Origin: Bifidobacteriaceae bacterium
Lineage (GTDB): Bacteria; Actinomycetota; Actinomycetes; Actinomycetales; WQXJ01
Direction: 5' to 3'
Assembly: GCA_031281585.1 (NCBI GenBank)
Contig: JAITFE010000100.1
Location: 1-64,000, forward strand
Length of the DNA: 64,000 nt
Every line of letters begins with the position of its first letter. Position 1 is the first letter of the stretch. Positions 28,542-37,261 of the stretch are shown here, piece by piece. Both the position numbers and the translations under genes were made by a program. A model generated the notes under the pieces. It was given only the letters and a program-made list of their open reading frames with translations. It was not told where the DNA came from and did not search any database.

Positions 28542-28558
28542 CCGCAGTGCCGGGCCGG

Positions 28559-29281
28559 TCAGCCGGGGTATCTAGGCAGGCCGTCCGGGCCGATCTCGGG
28601 CGCAGGGACCGGAGGCTGGGGCGGAGCGCCGTAAGGCTGGGCCGGTGGCGGAGCGGCCGGCGGGGGGTAGCCGTAGCCGGGCGGCGCGTAGGGCTGGCCA
28701 TAGCCGGTTGGCGGGGGGCCGTAACCCGCTGGCGGCGCCGTTGGATAGCCGGTGGCGTTCTGGTCGAAACGGGCACCCTGAGGCTTCGAGGCCAAGATGC
28801 ACATGATCAGCGGAACAATGCCCAGGTTGGCCAGGTTGAGCAGATAGAACGCGCCTGAAAAGCCCGCGTCGTGAAGGCGCCGCCAGTTGATGGCCAGAGT
28901 CGGAACGAAAGTTGCCAAGCTCCAGATGGAGGCTGCAGCGAGGGACGCCATGGCCAGGCCGCCCGGCTCGTGGCCGCGCAGGTACAACGCCGGGTCGGGT
29001 TCCGAATAGCCGTAGGACTGGGCGTCCATGGTGTCCGCCAGCAACTCGAAAAAGGACGGCAGCATCCCGAACAGCCACACCACGAACGGAATGGTGATGA
29101 CAAAGCCGACAATGGTCGCGAATAGGAACCACCACCAGTATTCGGACCTGGAGGCGCGGCCGGAGAACGTGGCGTATTTCTTGAAGAAGCGCACAATCGC
29201 CACGCCCATCGAGGCGCCGTAGTAGGGCTGGTCTAGCGGCACCGGGGCGCCGGCGGAAGCGGGTGGACCGGGATATGTCAT
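28559..29281 (-). CDS. DUF805 membrane protein with proline-rich tail
   Basis: The protein has 240 residues. The DUF805 signature is present: SGRASRSEYWWWFLF, then four hydrophobic segments, and NWRRLHDAGFSG before the last pair. The C-terminal ~70 residues consist of Gly/Tyr/Pro repeats such as GYGPPPTGYG and would lie in the cytosol. DUF805 proteins are widespread inner-membrane proteins of unknown function. There is also a short Pro-rich N-terminus. The ATG lies 6 nt after a GACAAT box, so the transcript is probably leaderless. Confidence 0.85.
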   Translation of the reverse strand: MTYPGPPASAGAPVPLDQPYYGASMGVAIVRFFKKYATFSGRASRSEYWWWFLFATIVGFVITIPFVVWLFGMLPSFFELLADTMDAQSYGYSEPDPALYLRGHEPGGLAMASLAAASIWSLATFVPTLAINWRRLHDAGFSGAFYLLNLANLGIVPLIMCILASKPQGARFDQNATGYPTAPPAGYGPPPTGYGQPYAPPGYGYPPPAAPPPAQPYGAPPQPPVPAPEIGPDGLPRYPG

Positions 29282-29287
29282 GGGCTC

Positions 29288-29293
29288 ATTGTC
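29288..29293 (-). promoter_or_regulatory. -10-like box of the DUF805 gene
   Basis: On the minus strand GACAAT, 6 nt, then ATG at 29281. It keeps the A2 and T6 of the -10 pattern. Confidence 0.35.
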
Positions 29294-29373
29294 GCAGACG
29301 CTCAGCCGCCGCGCCCTCCGGAAGTCCCCAGGGCGCAGTGTTTGGACTGGGCCACGCCCGCTCGCCGGTCCGG

Positions 29374-29379
29374 TAAGGT
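29374..29379 (+). promoter_or_regulatory. -10-like box, leaderless nucleotidyltransferase start
   Basis: TAAGGT lies 6 nt before GTG at 29386. An out-of-frame ATG lies between them, so the geometry helps set the start. Confidence 0.45.
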
Positions 29380-29385
29380 CATGGC

Positions 29386-30237
29386 GTGCCTACCAATTAC
29401 CGCGAGATCATCCGCCAATTGACGCCCCTCCTGCGGGATTCCGAAGCGGTGCTTGGCGCCGCGGTGATCGGGTCGCGCGCCTCGGACGCCCCCGACTCCG
29501 CCGCCGACCTCGACCTGTTGGTCTTCGCCGCCGAACCGGAGGCGTTGTTGGCGGACAACGCTTGGATCAGCCGGTTGGGGCGGATCTGGGCCTCCACCGT
29601 GGACCGCACGTTCCCGGAGCTGCCGGTCAAGCGGCTCTTGTTGGACGATGCCGCCCAGGTCGACCTGCTCATCCTCGCGCCGGAGGCGCCCGACCAGTTG
29701 GGTCCCGGCGCCCGCGCGGTCCTGGCCGACATTGCCCGGCGCGGGTTTGACGCGCTGAAGGAGGGCGGCCCCGTTCCGGAAGGGCTCGCGAAGCTGGCGG
29801 AGGAGTCCGGCGCCGGCTTGCGCGCCCGCCCCTCGCAGGACCAGTTTTCGCAGCTGGTGGCTCGGTTCTGGATCGACGCCGCGCGGGCGGCCCGCCGCCT
29901 GGGACGGGGCGAGGTGTGGGCCGCCAGACGCATAGTCGACGGATTTATGAAGGACGCCCTGGTCGAACTCCAGGCCTGGGTGATTCGCGCGTTGAAGGGT
30001 CCCGACTGCGACACCTATTGGCGCGGGCGCCACCTCGAGCAATGGGTGACCCCGCGCTTCGCCGAGGACCTGGCGGCGACGTTCGGGCCGTTGGAGGCGG
30101 AGGCCGTGCGCCGCGACCTGACTGAAACCATGGACCAATTCCGTTTGCTGGCCATCCAGGCCGCCAGTCGTTGGTCGTTGGATTACGCCGAAAACCTGGA
30201 CCGGCGTGTCACCGTTTGGGTGCGAATCTGGGAGTGA
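29386..30237 (+). CDS. Aminoglycoside 6-adenylyltransferase-like protein
   Basis: The protein has 283 residues and resembles the ANT(6)/AadK family: GSRASDAPDSAADLDLLVF has the GS...D-x-D nucleotidyltransferase core, KRLLLDDAAQVDLLIL gives the third acidic residue, and the C-terminal half is helical with FWIDAARAARRL and HLEQWVTP. Several chromosomal relatives do not confer resistance, so an aminoglycoside substrate is not assured. Sequence around the active site looks intact. The gene is monocistronic and followed by a 128-bp gap. Confidence 0.7.
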   Translation: MPTNYREIIRQLTPLLRDSEAVLGAAVIGSRASDAPDSAADLDLLVFAAEPEALLADNAWISRLGRIWASTVDRTFPELPVKRLLLDDAAQVDLLILAPEAPDQLGPGARAVLADIARRGFDALKEGGPVPEGLAKLAEESGAGLRARPSQDQFSQLVARFWIDAARAARRLGRGEVWAARRIVDGFMKDALVELQAWVIRALKGPDCDTYWRGRHLEQWVTPRFAEDLAATFGPLEAEAVRRDLTETMDQFRLLAIQAASRWSLDYAENLDRRVTVWVRIWE

Positions 30238-30365
30238 CGCCGCGTTGCGCGGCCGGGCCGGACGGGATCGTGCGAAATGGCGAGACGAACCGGAGCCCAG
30301 ACGAAATCTCCGGCTGGTACTGTCAGGCTGTTCCAATGATGCGTTGACTTGTAAAGGAAACGGCG

Positions 30366-31205
30366 ATGAAGAAACTTTCGGCCCTGATCGCATTGTCCTT
30401 CGCGCTGCCGTTGGGGCTGGCGGCCTGCGGCGGATCCGGGGATCAAGACGGCTCTGGCGAGGGCGGCGAGACCTCCAAGACTCTCCGCGTCGGCATGGAG
30501 GCGGCGTACGCGCCGTTCAACTGGACTCAGAAGGACGATTCGAACGGCGCGGTCAAGATTGACGGCGGCGGCTGGGCGGGCGGCTACGACGTGCAAATGG
30601 CGAAGCTGGTGGCCCAGCACATGGGCCGGGAGATCGTGGTGGTGAAGACCAGTTGGGACGGGTTGATCCCGGCCCTGCAGTCCGGCAAGATCGACATGAT
30701 CGTGGCCGGGATGAGCCCAACCGAGGAACGCAAAGAGGCGATCGACTTCTCCGAGGACTACTACACCTCGGACGTGGTGATCGTGGTCAAGAAGGACTCC
30801 CCGCTGGCCGGCGCCAAGTCGCTGGAGGATTTCAAGGACGCCAAGATCACCGCCCAGATCTCGACCATCCATTACGACCAGTACCTGGATGAGATCGCGG
30901 GCGTGAACAAGCAGACGGCGCTGCAGGACTTCCCCACCATGATCCTGGCGGTCAAGTCCGGCAAGGTTGACGGCTACATCTCGGAGCGGCCGGGCGCGCT
31001 GAGCGCGGTCGCGTCGAACCCCGACCTGGCGTTCGCGGCGTTTGAGGACGGCGAGGGATTCAAGGACCACCCGACAATCGCGATCGGCTTGAAGAAGGGC
31101 TCCGACCTGTTGGAAGACGTGAACGCGGCACTGGGGTCGATCTCCGAGCAGCAGCGGGAGCAACTGATGGAGCAGGCGGTCAAGGACCAGCCCGGAACAG
31201 AATGA
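30366..31205 (+). CDS. Amino-acid ABC transporter substrate-binding lipoprotein
   Basis: The protein has 279 residues: a lipoprotein signal with LAACGG (C21), then a family-3 periplasmic-binding fold (KTLRVGMEAAYAPFNWTQKD, GGYDVQMAKLVAQHMG, GKIDMIVAGMSPTEER, then AIDFSEDYY). This family captures polar amino acids such as histidine, glutamine or arginine. The ligand is not read from sequence. The RBS AAAGGAAA precedes ATG, and a possible -10 (TGGTACTGT, 30316-30324) lies upstream. The stop overlaps the permease start (ATGA), and permease and ATPase complete the importer. Confidence 0.92.
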   Translation: MKKLSALIALSFALPLGLAACGGSGDQDGSGEGGETSKTLRVGMEAAYAPFNWTQKDDSNGAVKIDGGGWAGGYDVQMAKLVAQHMGREIVVVKTSWDGLIPALQSGKIDMIVAGMSPTEERKEAIDFSEDYYTSDVVIVVKKDSPLAGAKSLEDFKDAKITAQISTIHYDQYLDEIAGVNKQTALQDFPTMILAVKSGKVDGYISERPGALSAVASNPDLAFAAFEDGEGFKDHPTIAIGLKKGSDLLEDVNAALGSISEQQREQLMEQAVKDQPGTE

Positions 31206-32020
31206 CCTATTTGGCCGCCGCGGCGGGTGACCGGACCTTCCTGGAGTGGATCGCCTACATTTTCCAGGAGTACTGGCCGTGGCTGTTGAAGGGCGTGGGA
31301 GTGACCATGTTCCTGGCCCTCACCGGAACGGTGGTGGGCGTTGTGCTGGGATTGGGCGTCGGGGTGGTGCGGACCATCCCGGCGGACCGCCACAGCTCCG
31401 GTCCGGCCAAACGCGTGCTGCTGAAAGCCGTGAGCATTCTCTTGGGAATCTACGTTGAGGTGTTCCGGGGGACCCCCATGATGGTTCAGGCGATGGTTGT
31501 GTACTTCGGCCTGGGCATGGCGTTCCAGATCGACTTCAACGTGGTGACGGCGGGGCTGCTGGTGGTCTCGATCAACACGGGCGCTTACATGGCGGAGATC
31601 GTCCGCGGCGGGATTCAGTCGGTGGACGTCGGCCAGACGGAGGCCGCCAAAGCCGTCGGTATGGGCCACTGGGCCACCATGCGCGGGGTCATCTTGCCGC
31701 AGGCGATCCGCAACATCCTGCCCGCCACCGGCAACGAGTTCGTCATCAACATCAAGGACACTTCGGTGCTGATGGTGATCGGCACCTCGGAGTTGTTCTT
31801 CCAAGGCAAGTCGATCGACGGCATCCTGTACCAGACGTTCCCGGTCTATTTGCTGGTGGCGGCCATCTACCTGGTGCTGACTTTCTCCACGACGCGGTTG
31901 CTCCGCCTCTTGGAGCGCCGACTGGAGGGACCGGAGAACTTCACGCTGGCGACTTCCTCGACCGTCCCGGAGTCGATTCTGCGCCCTGGGGGTGACAACT
32001 ATGGCAGCCGAACCCGCTGA
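31202..32020 (+). CDS. Amino-acid ABC transporter permease
   Basis: The protein has 272 residues with about five membrane helices. The HisM/GlnP family pattern is clear: [20 protein letters not shown] near the start, [13 protein letters not shown], the EAA loop around [24 protein letters not shown], and [13 protein letters not shown]. The EAA loop contacts the ATPase. A basic loop at ~60-80 ([15 protein letters not shown]) is slightly longer than usual. It overlaps the binding-protein gene, and the ATPase gene starts 20 bp before its end. Confidence 0.92.
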   Translation: MTYLAAAAGDRTFLEWIAYIFQEYWPWLLKGVGVTMFLALTGTVVGVVLGLGVGVVRTIPADRHSSGPAKRVLLKAVSILLGIYVEVFRGTPMMVQAMVVYFGLGMAFQIDFNVVTAGLLVVSINTGAYMAEIVRGGIQSVDVGQTEAAKAVGMGHWATMRGVILPQAIRNILPATGNEFVINIKDTSVLMVIGTSELFFQGKSIDGILYQTFPVYLLVAAIYLVLTFSTTRLLRLLERRLEGPENFTLATSSTVPESILRPGGDNYGSRTR

Positions 32021-32774
32021 CCGCGCCCAGACCGCGGCCGGCCCGATCGTCGAAACCCGCGGCCTGCGCAAGTCTTTCGGCCAGAACGAGATCCTCAAAG
32101 GCATTGACTTCACGGTGCGGCCGGGCGAGGTGGTGTCCGTGATCGGGGCGTCCGGCTCCGGCAAGTCGACGTTCCTGCGTTGCGTCAACCTGCTCGAATG
32201 GCCCACGTCGGGGGAGGTCCTGTACCACGGCCAGAACGTACTGGCGCGAGGCTACAACGTCAGGCGTTTCCGCACGCATCTGGGCATGGTGTTCCAGCAA
32301 TTCAACCTTTTCAACAACCTGAACGTGCTGGACAACTGCGTGATAGGGCAGGTTCGCGCGGCCGGGCGGAGCGTGGCCGAGGCGCGCGAGCGGGCGCTCG
32401 GCTACCTCGCCAAGGTCGGCATGGACCGGTACGTTGACGCCAAACCCCGGCAGCTTTCGGGCGGCCAGAAGCAGCGGGTGGCGATCGCGCGGGCCCTGTC
32501 GATGGAGCCCGAAGCCCTGCTCTTCGACGAGCCGACCTCCGCCCTGGACCCGGAAATGGTCGGCGAGGTCTTGGCGGTCATGGGCGAACTGGCGGCGTCC
32601 GGGTTGACCATGGTGATCGTGACCCATGAGATGGCCTTCGCCAGGGACGTGTCAGACCGTGTGGCGTTCATGGACAACGGGGTGATCGCGGAGGAGGGTG
32701 TGGCCTCAGAGGTCTTCGCCAGCCCGCGCGAGGCGCGGACAATCGAGTTCCTGGCCCGCTTCCACGCCGGTTGA
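32001..32774 (+). CDS. Amino-acid ABC transporter ATP-binding protein
   Basis: The protein has 257 residues and is typical of GlnQ/HisP: Walker [11 protein letters not shown]-loop [12 protein letters not shown], signature LSGGQKQR, Walker [13 protein letters not shown] and the H-loop VTHEM. The ATG at 32001 is chosen because GGGGGTG lies 7 nt upstream. The GTG at 31992 would lie within that ribosome site. Gene order (binding protein, permease, ATPase) and overlaps show one operon for uptake of a polar amino acid. It is followed after 75 bp by an aldehyde dehydrogenase gene, possibly under a separate promoter. Confidence 0.95.
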   Translation: MAAEPADRAQTAAGPIVETRGLRKSFGQNEILKGIDFTVRPGEVVSVIGASGSGKSTFLRCVNLLEWPTSGEVLYHGQNVLARGYNVRRFRTHLGMVFQQFNLFNNLNVLDNCVIGQVRAAGRSVAEARERALGYLAKVGMDRYVDAKPRQLSGGQKQRVAIARALSMEPEALLFDEPTSALDPEMVGEVLAVMGELAASGLTMVIVTHEMAFARDVSDRVAFMDNGVIAEEGVASEVFASPREARTIEFLARFHAG

Positions 32775-32849
32775 CCCGCAGGTTGGCTGACACGGCCCGC
32801 GGGCGTCTCTATGCTTGGTTGGCGTCGCCCTGCGAAGAAGGAGAGCATC

Positions 32850-34445
32850 ATGACTGTGACTTCCCCCAACCCCGCGCTCTACCGGGTCGATCCGGCTTGG
32901 AACGACCTCGCGGAGCAGGTCACCGTGTCGGCTGGACGCCCCTGGCGGCCCATCGTCAGCCCGATCGACAACGCCGAGTTGGGCCGGGTTCCGGTCTGCA
33001 CGCCGGAGGACGTGTGGGAGGCGGCCCGGCGGGCGCGCGCGGCGGGCCGGCGGTGGGCGGCCGCGTCCCTGGACCGGCGCCGCGGCGTGATCGAGCGGTT
33101 CAAGGACCTGTTGGTCGCCAACCGCGACGACCTCCTCGACCTGGTGCACGCCGAGAACGGCAAGTCCCGCACGGACGCCTTTGAGGAGTTTCTCGATGCG
33201 GTGCTGACTGCCGGCTACTACGCGGCGAAAGCTCCCAAAGTCCTTGGACGGCATCGTCGGCGTGGCGCTTTACCGGTGCTGACCAGCACCTACGTCCATC
33301 ACGTTGCCAAAGGCGTGATCGGGATCATCTCCCCTTGGAACTACCCGCTGACTTTGGCGGTGTCAGACGCCGTGCCGGCGCTGTTGGCCGGGAATGGCGT
33401 GGTGCTCAAACCGGACTCGCAGACGCCGCTGACGGCGTTGCACCTGGTCAAACTGCTGCGCCAGGCTGGACTGCCGGAAGATCTGATGCAGGTGGTTACG
33501 GGGCCGGGCGCCGAGTTGGGCCTGCCGATCATAGACGGCTCGGACTACCTCATGTTCACCGGCTCGACCGCCACCGGGCGGACCATCGCGGCCCAGTGCG
33601 GGGAGCGTCTGGTGGGGTGCAGCGCGGAACTGGGCGGCAAGAACCCGCTGCTGGTGCTGGGAGACGCGCCGCTGGGGCGGACCGTCGAGGGGGCGGTGCG
33701 GGCGTGCTTCGCGAATAGCGGCCAGCTTTGCATCTCGGTCGAGCGGATTTACGTGGCGCGCCCCTTGTTCGAGGCGTTCGCGGGGGCTTTCGCCGCCCGC
33801 GCCGCGGAAATGGTGCTGGGGGGCGGCGGCGGTTGGGACGTGGACATGGGTCCGCTGATCAGCCAGGCCCAGTTGGACAAGGTGAGGGACCACGTCGACG
33901 ATGCCGTCGCGAAAGGCGCCACCGTTTTGACCGGCGGCCAGCGACGGGCGGACTTGGGAGCCTTTTTCTACGAGCCCACGGTCCTGACCGGCGTGACTGA
34001 CGCCATGACGGTCTCGCGGGATGAGACCTTCGGGCCTGTCGTGTCGATCTACCCGGTGGACTGCGACGAAGAGGCGATCCGGTTGGCGAATGACACGGAA
34101 TACGGGTTGAACGCCTCGGTCTGGACGTCCTCGGCGGGGCACGGCCGGTCGGTCGGCGAACGGCTGCGGGCCGGCACCGTCAACATCAACGAGGGCTACG
34201 CGGCGGCGTGGGGCTCCACGGACGCGCCGATGGGCGGCTTTGGCATTTCCGGCCTCGGCCGGCGCCACGGCGCGGAGGGCCTGCTCAAGTACATGGAGGC
34301 GCAGACGGTGGCGACTGAGCGGCTGTTGGCGATCGGCCCGCCCAGTTGGGCGCCGCGTCCGGGCTACGCCGCCGTCATGACCGTGGGGTCGCGGTGGCTC
34401 CACACGACTGCTGGGGAGCTGATCAGGAAGGTGGCGAGGTCATGA
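32850..34445 (+). CDS. NAD(P)-dependent aldehyde dehydrogenase
   Basis: The protein has 531 residues of the ALDH superfamily. It has SPWNYPL (catalytic Asn), FTGSTATGR, the general base in SAELGGKN and the nucleophile cysteine in NSGQLCIS. ETFGPVV and GFGISGLGRRHG follow as expected. The closest memory match is the succinate-semialdehyde dehydrogenase group of Actinobacteria. The true substrate is uncertain. AAGGAG 5 nt before the ATG at 32850 fixes the start. Its stop overlaps the SDR start (ATGA), so the two oxidoreductases are made together and may act in sequence on an alcohol and an aldehyde. Confidence 0.88.
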   Translation: MTVTSPNPALYRVDPAWNDLAEQVTVSAGRPWRPIVSPIDNAELGRVPVCTPEDVWEAARRARAAGRRWAAASLDRRRGVIERFKDLLVANRDDLLDLVHAENGKSRTDAFEEFLDAVLTAGYYAAKAPKVLGRHRRRGALPVLTSTYVHHVAKGVIGIISPWNYPLTLAVSDAVPALLAGNGVVLKPDSQTPLTALHLVKLLRQAGLPEDLMQVVTGPGAELGLPIIDGSDYLMFTGSTATGRTIAAQCGERLVGCSAELGGKNPLLVLGDAPLGRTVEGAVRACFANSGQLCISVERIYVARPLFEAFAGAFAARAAEMVLGGGGGWDVDMGPLISQAQLDKVRDHVDDAVAKGATVLTGGQRRADLGAFFYEPTVLTGVTDAMTVSRDETFGPVVSIYPVDCDEEAIRLANDTEYGLNASVWTSSAGHGRSVGERLRAGTVNINEGYAAAWGSTDAPMGGFGISGLGRRHGAEGLLKYMEAQTVATERLLAIGPPSWAPRPGYAAVMTVGSRWLHTTAGELIRKVARS

Positions 34446-35272
34446 GCAAGTATCGTCAAGAGGGGCTGGCGCTTGACGGGGCCAGGGTGGTCGTCACCGG
34501 CGGCGGCAGCGGGATTGGCCGGCGGATGGCGGTCGGGGCCGCCCGCAAGGGGTCCACGGTGGCGGTCTGGGACCTGGACCGGGGCCGGGCCGAATCGGTG
34601 GCGGCGGAGATCGTGGCCGAGGGCGGCCGGGCCAGCGCTTTTGCCGTGGACGTGGCTGATCGCGCCGCCGTCGCCGCCGCGGCGGAGCAGACCGGGCCGG
34701 CCGACATTCTGATCAACAACGCCGGGGTTGTGTCGGGTCGGCCGCTGCTTGAGGACACCCCCGCCTCGATCGACCGGACCCTGGACGTGAACCTGCGGTC
34801 GCTGTTCTGGGTCACGCAGGCCTTCCTGGGCGGCATGATCGAACAGCGGACCGGCTACGTGGTCACGGTCGCCTCGGCCGCGGGCCTGGTCGCGGGCTCG
34901 AAGATGACGGACTACGCCGCCTCGAAGGCCGGGGCGATCGCCTTCAACGAGGCTTTGCGGAATGAGCTGAGGGAGGCGGGCACGGGGGTGGCCACCATGG
35001 TGGTGTGCCCCTTCTACATCGACACGGGCATGTTCGCGGGGGTCCGCTCCCGCTATCCGCTGCTCCTCCCGATCTTGGAGCCCCGCCAGGTGGCGGGCGC
35101 CATCCTGCGGGGTATTGAGCGCGGGACCAAGCAACTGATCATGCCGCCCTTGGTGCGCTCAGTCCCACTTCTCCGCCTGCTGCCGGTGGGCGCCTTCGAC
35201 TGGGTGGCGGACCAACTGGGCATCAACGAGTCGATGGCAGACTTCGCGGGCCGCGAGGGCGACCGCCTATAA
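34442..35272 (+). CDS. Short-chain dehydrogenase/reductase
   Basis: The protein has 276 residues. Classical SDR motifs are present: TGGGSGIG for cofactor binding, NNAG, the catalytic serine within VASAAG and YAASK. The aspartate after the second strand (VWDLDRG) suggests NAD(H) rather than NADP(H). The C-terminal ~50 residues are hydrophobic (LVRSVPLLRLLPVGAF) and may touch the membrane or a lipid-like substrate, as in retinol-dehydrogenase-like members. Translation is coupled to the aldehyde dehydrogenase through ATGA. A 92-bp gap without any gene separates it from the convergent LtrA gene. Confidence 0.9.
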   Translation: MSKYRQEGLALDGARVVVTGGGSGIGRRMAVGAARKGSTVAVWDLDRGRAESVAAEIVAEGGRASAFAVDVADRAAVAAAAEQTGPADILINNAGVVSGRPLLEDTPASIDRTLDVNLRSLFWVTQAFLGGMIEQRTGYVVTVASAAGLVAGSKMTDYAASKAGAIAFNEALRNELREAGTGVATMVVCPFYIDTGMFAGVRSRYPLLLPILEPRQVAGAILRGIERGTKQLIMPPLVRSVPLLRLLPVGAFDWVADQLGINESMADFAGREGDRL

Positions 35273-35364
35273 GAAGGCGGGGCCGAACGCCTGGTCCGGT
35301 GCCGTGGTCTGGGGTCTGGGCGCGCGAGTGGTTCGCCGGTTAGGGCGGCGGTCAATCGGTCGGG

Positions 35365-36603
35365 TTAGCTGTCGACCAGGTCCTCGTGGTCGGTGTCCGG
35401 GAGGCCGGCGTCCGCGCGGCGCACCATCACAAGGATGGTCAGGCCGATCGTGACCAGCGCGCTGGTGCCTACGGGGCCGGCCACGCCGACCGGGGTGGTG
35501 GCCAACCAGGGCGCGGCGGCCAGGATGGCGAGGGCCGCGACCAGCGGCGACACGCCGAAGAAGGTGCGCCTGGCCCAGGCCTCCAGGCCCCACAGACCGG
35601 AAACGAACAGCGCCACAGGCGCGCAAACCAGGTATCCGATGGCGACCACGCCAATGTGGAGTTCGTTGGCGTGGGAGACTTCGACCGCCAACTCGAGGCC
35701 CGAACCCAGGACGGCCAGTCCCAAGAAGATGGAGACGTGCCCGTAGCCCCAGGGGAAGGCCAGCTCCCGGCGTTGTTCCAAGTGGTCGGCCATCGGTGTG
35801 GAGAAGTAGAGCCACCACATGGCGAACAGCAGCAGCAGAGCTGACGCAGAGACGCCGGTGAGGCCCGGCGTCAGGCCGGTCGAGTCCAGTTCCACTTGGA
35901 CGCCCGCCACGGCCACCGTCACCAGTTCGCCCAACAAGATGAGCGTGAAGAGGCCGTAGCGTTCGGCTATGTGGTGCGGGTGCCAGGCGGTCCGCTGCGC
36001 CCGCTCGGCGATTGCCGGGACCATCATTTCGGCCGCTGCCAGCACCGCGAATGAGGCCACGGTCCACCCAAGGGTGTGGGGGAGCGCCAGGCGGGCCAGC
36101 CATCCGACCTGGGCCAGCCCAATCCCGATCGCGTAGCGCCGGGTGGTGGGCCGTCGGTCGGGGTCGGAGGCGCCGGCGCGCAGCCATTGGCAGATTTGGG
36201 CCACGCGCATGACCACGTAGCCAATGGTCCCGGCGGTCCAGTCGAAGTCCCGGAAAGCCTGGACCAGGCTGGCGGAGAGGATCAATACCCCGGCCATCTG
36301 CAACAGGACCATGAGCCGGTAGGGGCCGTCGTCAACGTCATAGGAGGAGGCGAACCAGGTGAAGTTCATCCAGGCCCACCAGACGGCGAAGAAGACCATG
36401 AGGAAGCTGATCAGCGATCGTCCCAGAGCGCCTCCGGCCGCCCCGCTGGCGAGCTGATCCACCGCGCTGCCCACCGCCACCACGAAGATCAGGTCGAAGA
36501 GCAGCTCGAGCGGGGTGGAGGTGCGCCCGGCCTCGTGGATGGGGCGAGGTCGCATCAATTTGCGCCACTGGAAGGGAGTCGCGGGCGCGGCGCCGTCAGA
36601 CAC
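35365..36603 (-). CDS. LtrA (low temperature requirement A) family membrane protein
   Basis: The protein has 412 residues and about 12 predicted membrane helices. It matches the LtrA family: ELLFDLIFVVAVGSAVDQLA at the start, FFAVWWAWMNFTWFASSYD, HIAERYGLFTLILLGELV and WWLYFSTP. The family is named from a Listeria mutant unable to grow in the cold. Its molecular function is unknown. It starts with GTG and is divergent from the furA-like gene across 121 bp. Confidence 0.85.
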   Translation of the reverse strand: MSDGAAPATPFQWRKLMRPRPIHEAGRTSTPLELLFDLIFVVAVGSAVDQLASGAAGGALGRSLISFLMVFFAVWWAWMNFTWFASSYDVDDGPYRLMVLLQMAGVLILSASLVQAFRDFDWTAGTIGYVVMRVAQICQWLRAGASDPDRRPTTRRYAIGIGLAQVGWLARLALPHTLGWTVASFAVLAAAEMMVPAIAERAQRTAWHPHHIAERYGLFTLILLGELVTVAVAGVQVELDSTGLTPGLTGVSASALLLLFAMWWLYFSTPMADHLEQRRELAFPWGYGHVSIFLGLAVLGSGLELAVEVSHANELHIGVVAIGYLVCAPVALFVSGLWGLEAWARRTFFGVSPLVAALAILAAAPWLATTPVGVAGPVGTSALVTIGLTILVMVRRADAGLPDTDHEDLVDS

Positions 36604-36687
36604 GCCACCAACTCTGTCATATTCGCCGGCCGGAGGTGCGCCGGCGGCTCCTTGACCAGATGGCGAGAGGCAGAACGGATCGTAGAT

Positions 36688-36700
36688 TGGAATAATTCCA
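36688..36700 (+). promoter_or_regulatory. Palindromic operator of the furA-catalase operon
   Basis: TGGAATAATTCCA is a perfect 6-1-6 inverted repeat overlapping the -35 region (TTGGAA at 36687-36692). It lies 11 bp from a TACAGT -10 at 36711. FurA/CatR repressors autoregulate through AT-rich palindromes at this position, so it is probably their operator. Confidence 0.65.
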
Positions 36701-36710
36701 GAAAACAGGC

Positions 36711-36716
36711 TACAGT
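36711..36716 (+). promoter_or_regulatory. -10 box of the furA-catalase promoter
   Basis: TACAGT with an upstream TTGGAA at 18-bp spacing. GTG of the regulator lies 8 nt further, so transcription may begin at or near the start codon. Confidence 0.5.
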
Positions 36717-36724
36717 TGGCGACT

Positions 36725-37189
36725 GTGACAAGGACCGACCAGGATCATCAAGCCCGCCTGAAAGCGGTGGGCCTCCGCGTGACCGCGGCGCGCCTCGCGG
36801 TGCTTGAAGCCTTGGCGGCGGATGGGCACTTAGGCGCCGACCAGGTGGCCAAGGCGGTCCGGGGGAAGCTCGGCGCGGTCGCCACCCAGACGGTTTATGA
36901 CGCGCTTGCCACTCTGACCGAACACGGACTGATCCACCAGATTGAACCCGCCGGCCACAGCCGCCTGTTCGAGGGGCGGACGGCGGACAACCACCATCAC
37001 GTCATCTGCCGTCGCTGCCACAGGATAGAGGACGTCGACTGCGCCGTCGGCTACACGCCGTGCCTGGAGGCCTCGGACAGTCACGGCTTTTCGATCGACC
37101 AGGCCGAAGTCATCTATTGGGGCGTGTGCCCGCAATGCCAGACGCGAGGTCGTCAGGGCGCCAAGCCCGGGGCCCGGGCCAGTTCCTGA
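36725..37189 (+). CDS. furA: FurA/CatR-type peroxide-responsive regulator
   Basis: The protein has 154 residues of the Fur superfamily: a winged helix (LRVTAARLAVLEAL, TVYDALATLTEHGLI), the metal-binding DNHHHVICRRC block and a second CxxC (CPQC). The two CxxC pairs form the structural zinc site. Members beside a catalase gene repress it and are released on oxidation by peroxide. The GTG at 36725 is preferred over an upstream TTG because the -10 box overlaps the TTG. The catalase gene follows after 72 bp, and the operator at 36688-36700 would control both. Confidence 0.88.
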   Translation: MTRTDQDHQARLKAVGLRVTAARLAVLEALAADGHLGADQVAKAVRGKLGAVATQTVYDALATLTEHGLIHQIEPAGHSRLFEGRTADNHHHVICRRCHRIEDVDCAVGYTPCLEASDSHGFSIDQAEVIYWGVCPQCQTRGRQGAKPGARASS

Positions 37190-37261
37190 CCAACCGAGAT
37201 CGACCGCAAGCAACGAAGACCCGAAGACCCAACCAACCAAAACCTGACCGAAGGAGCCATC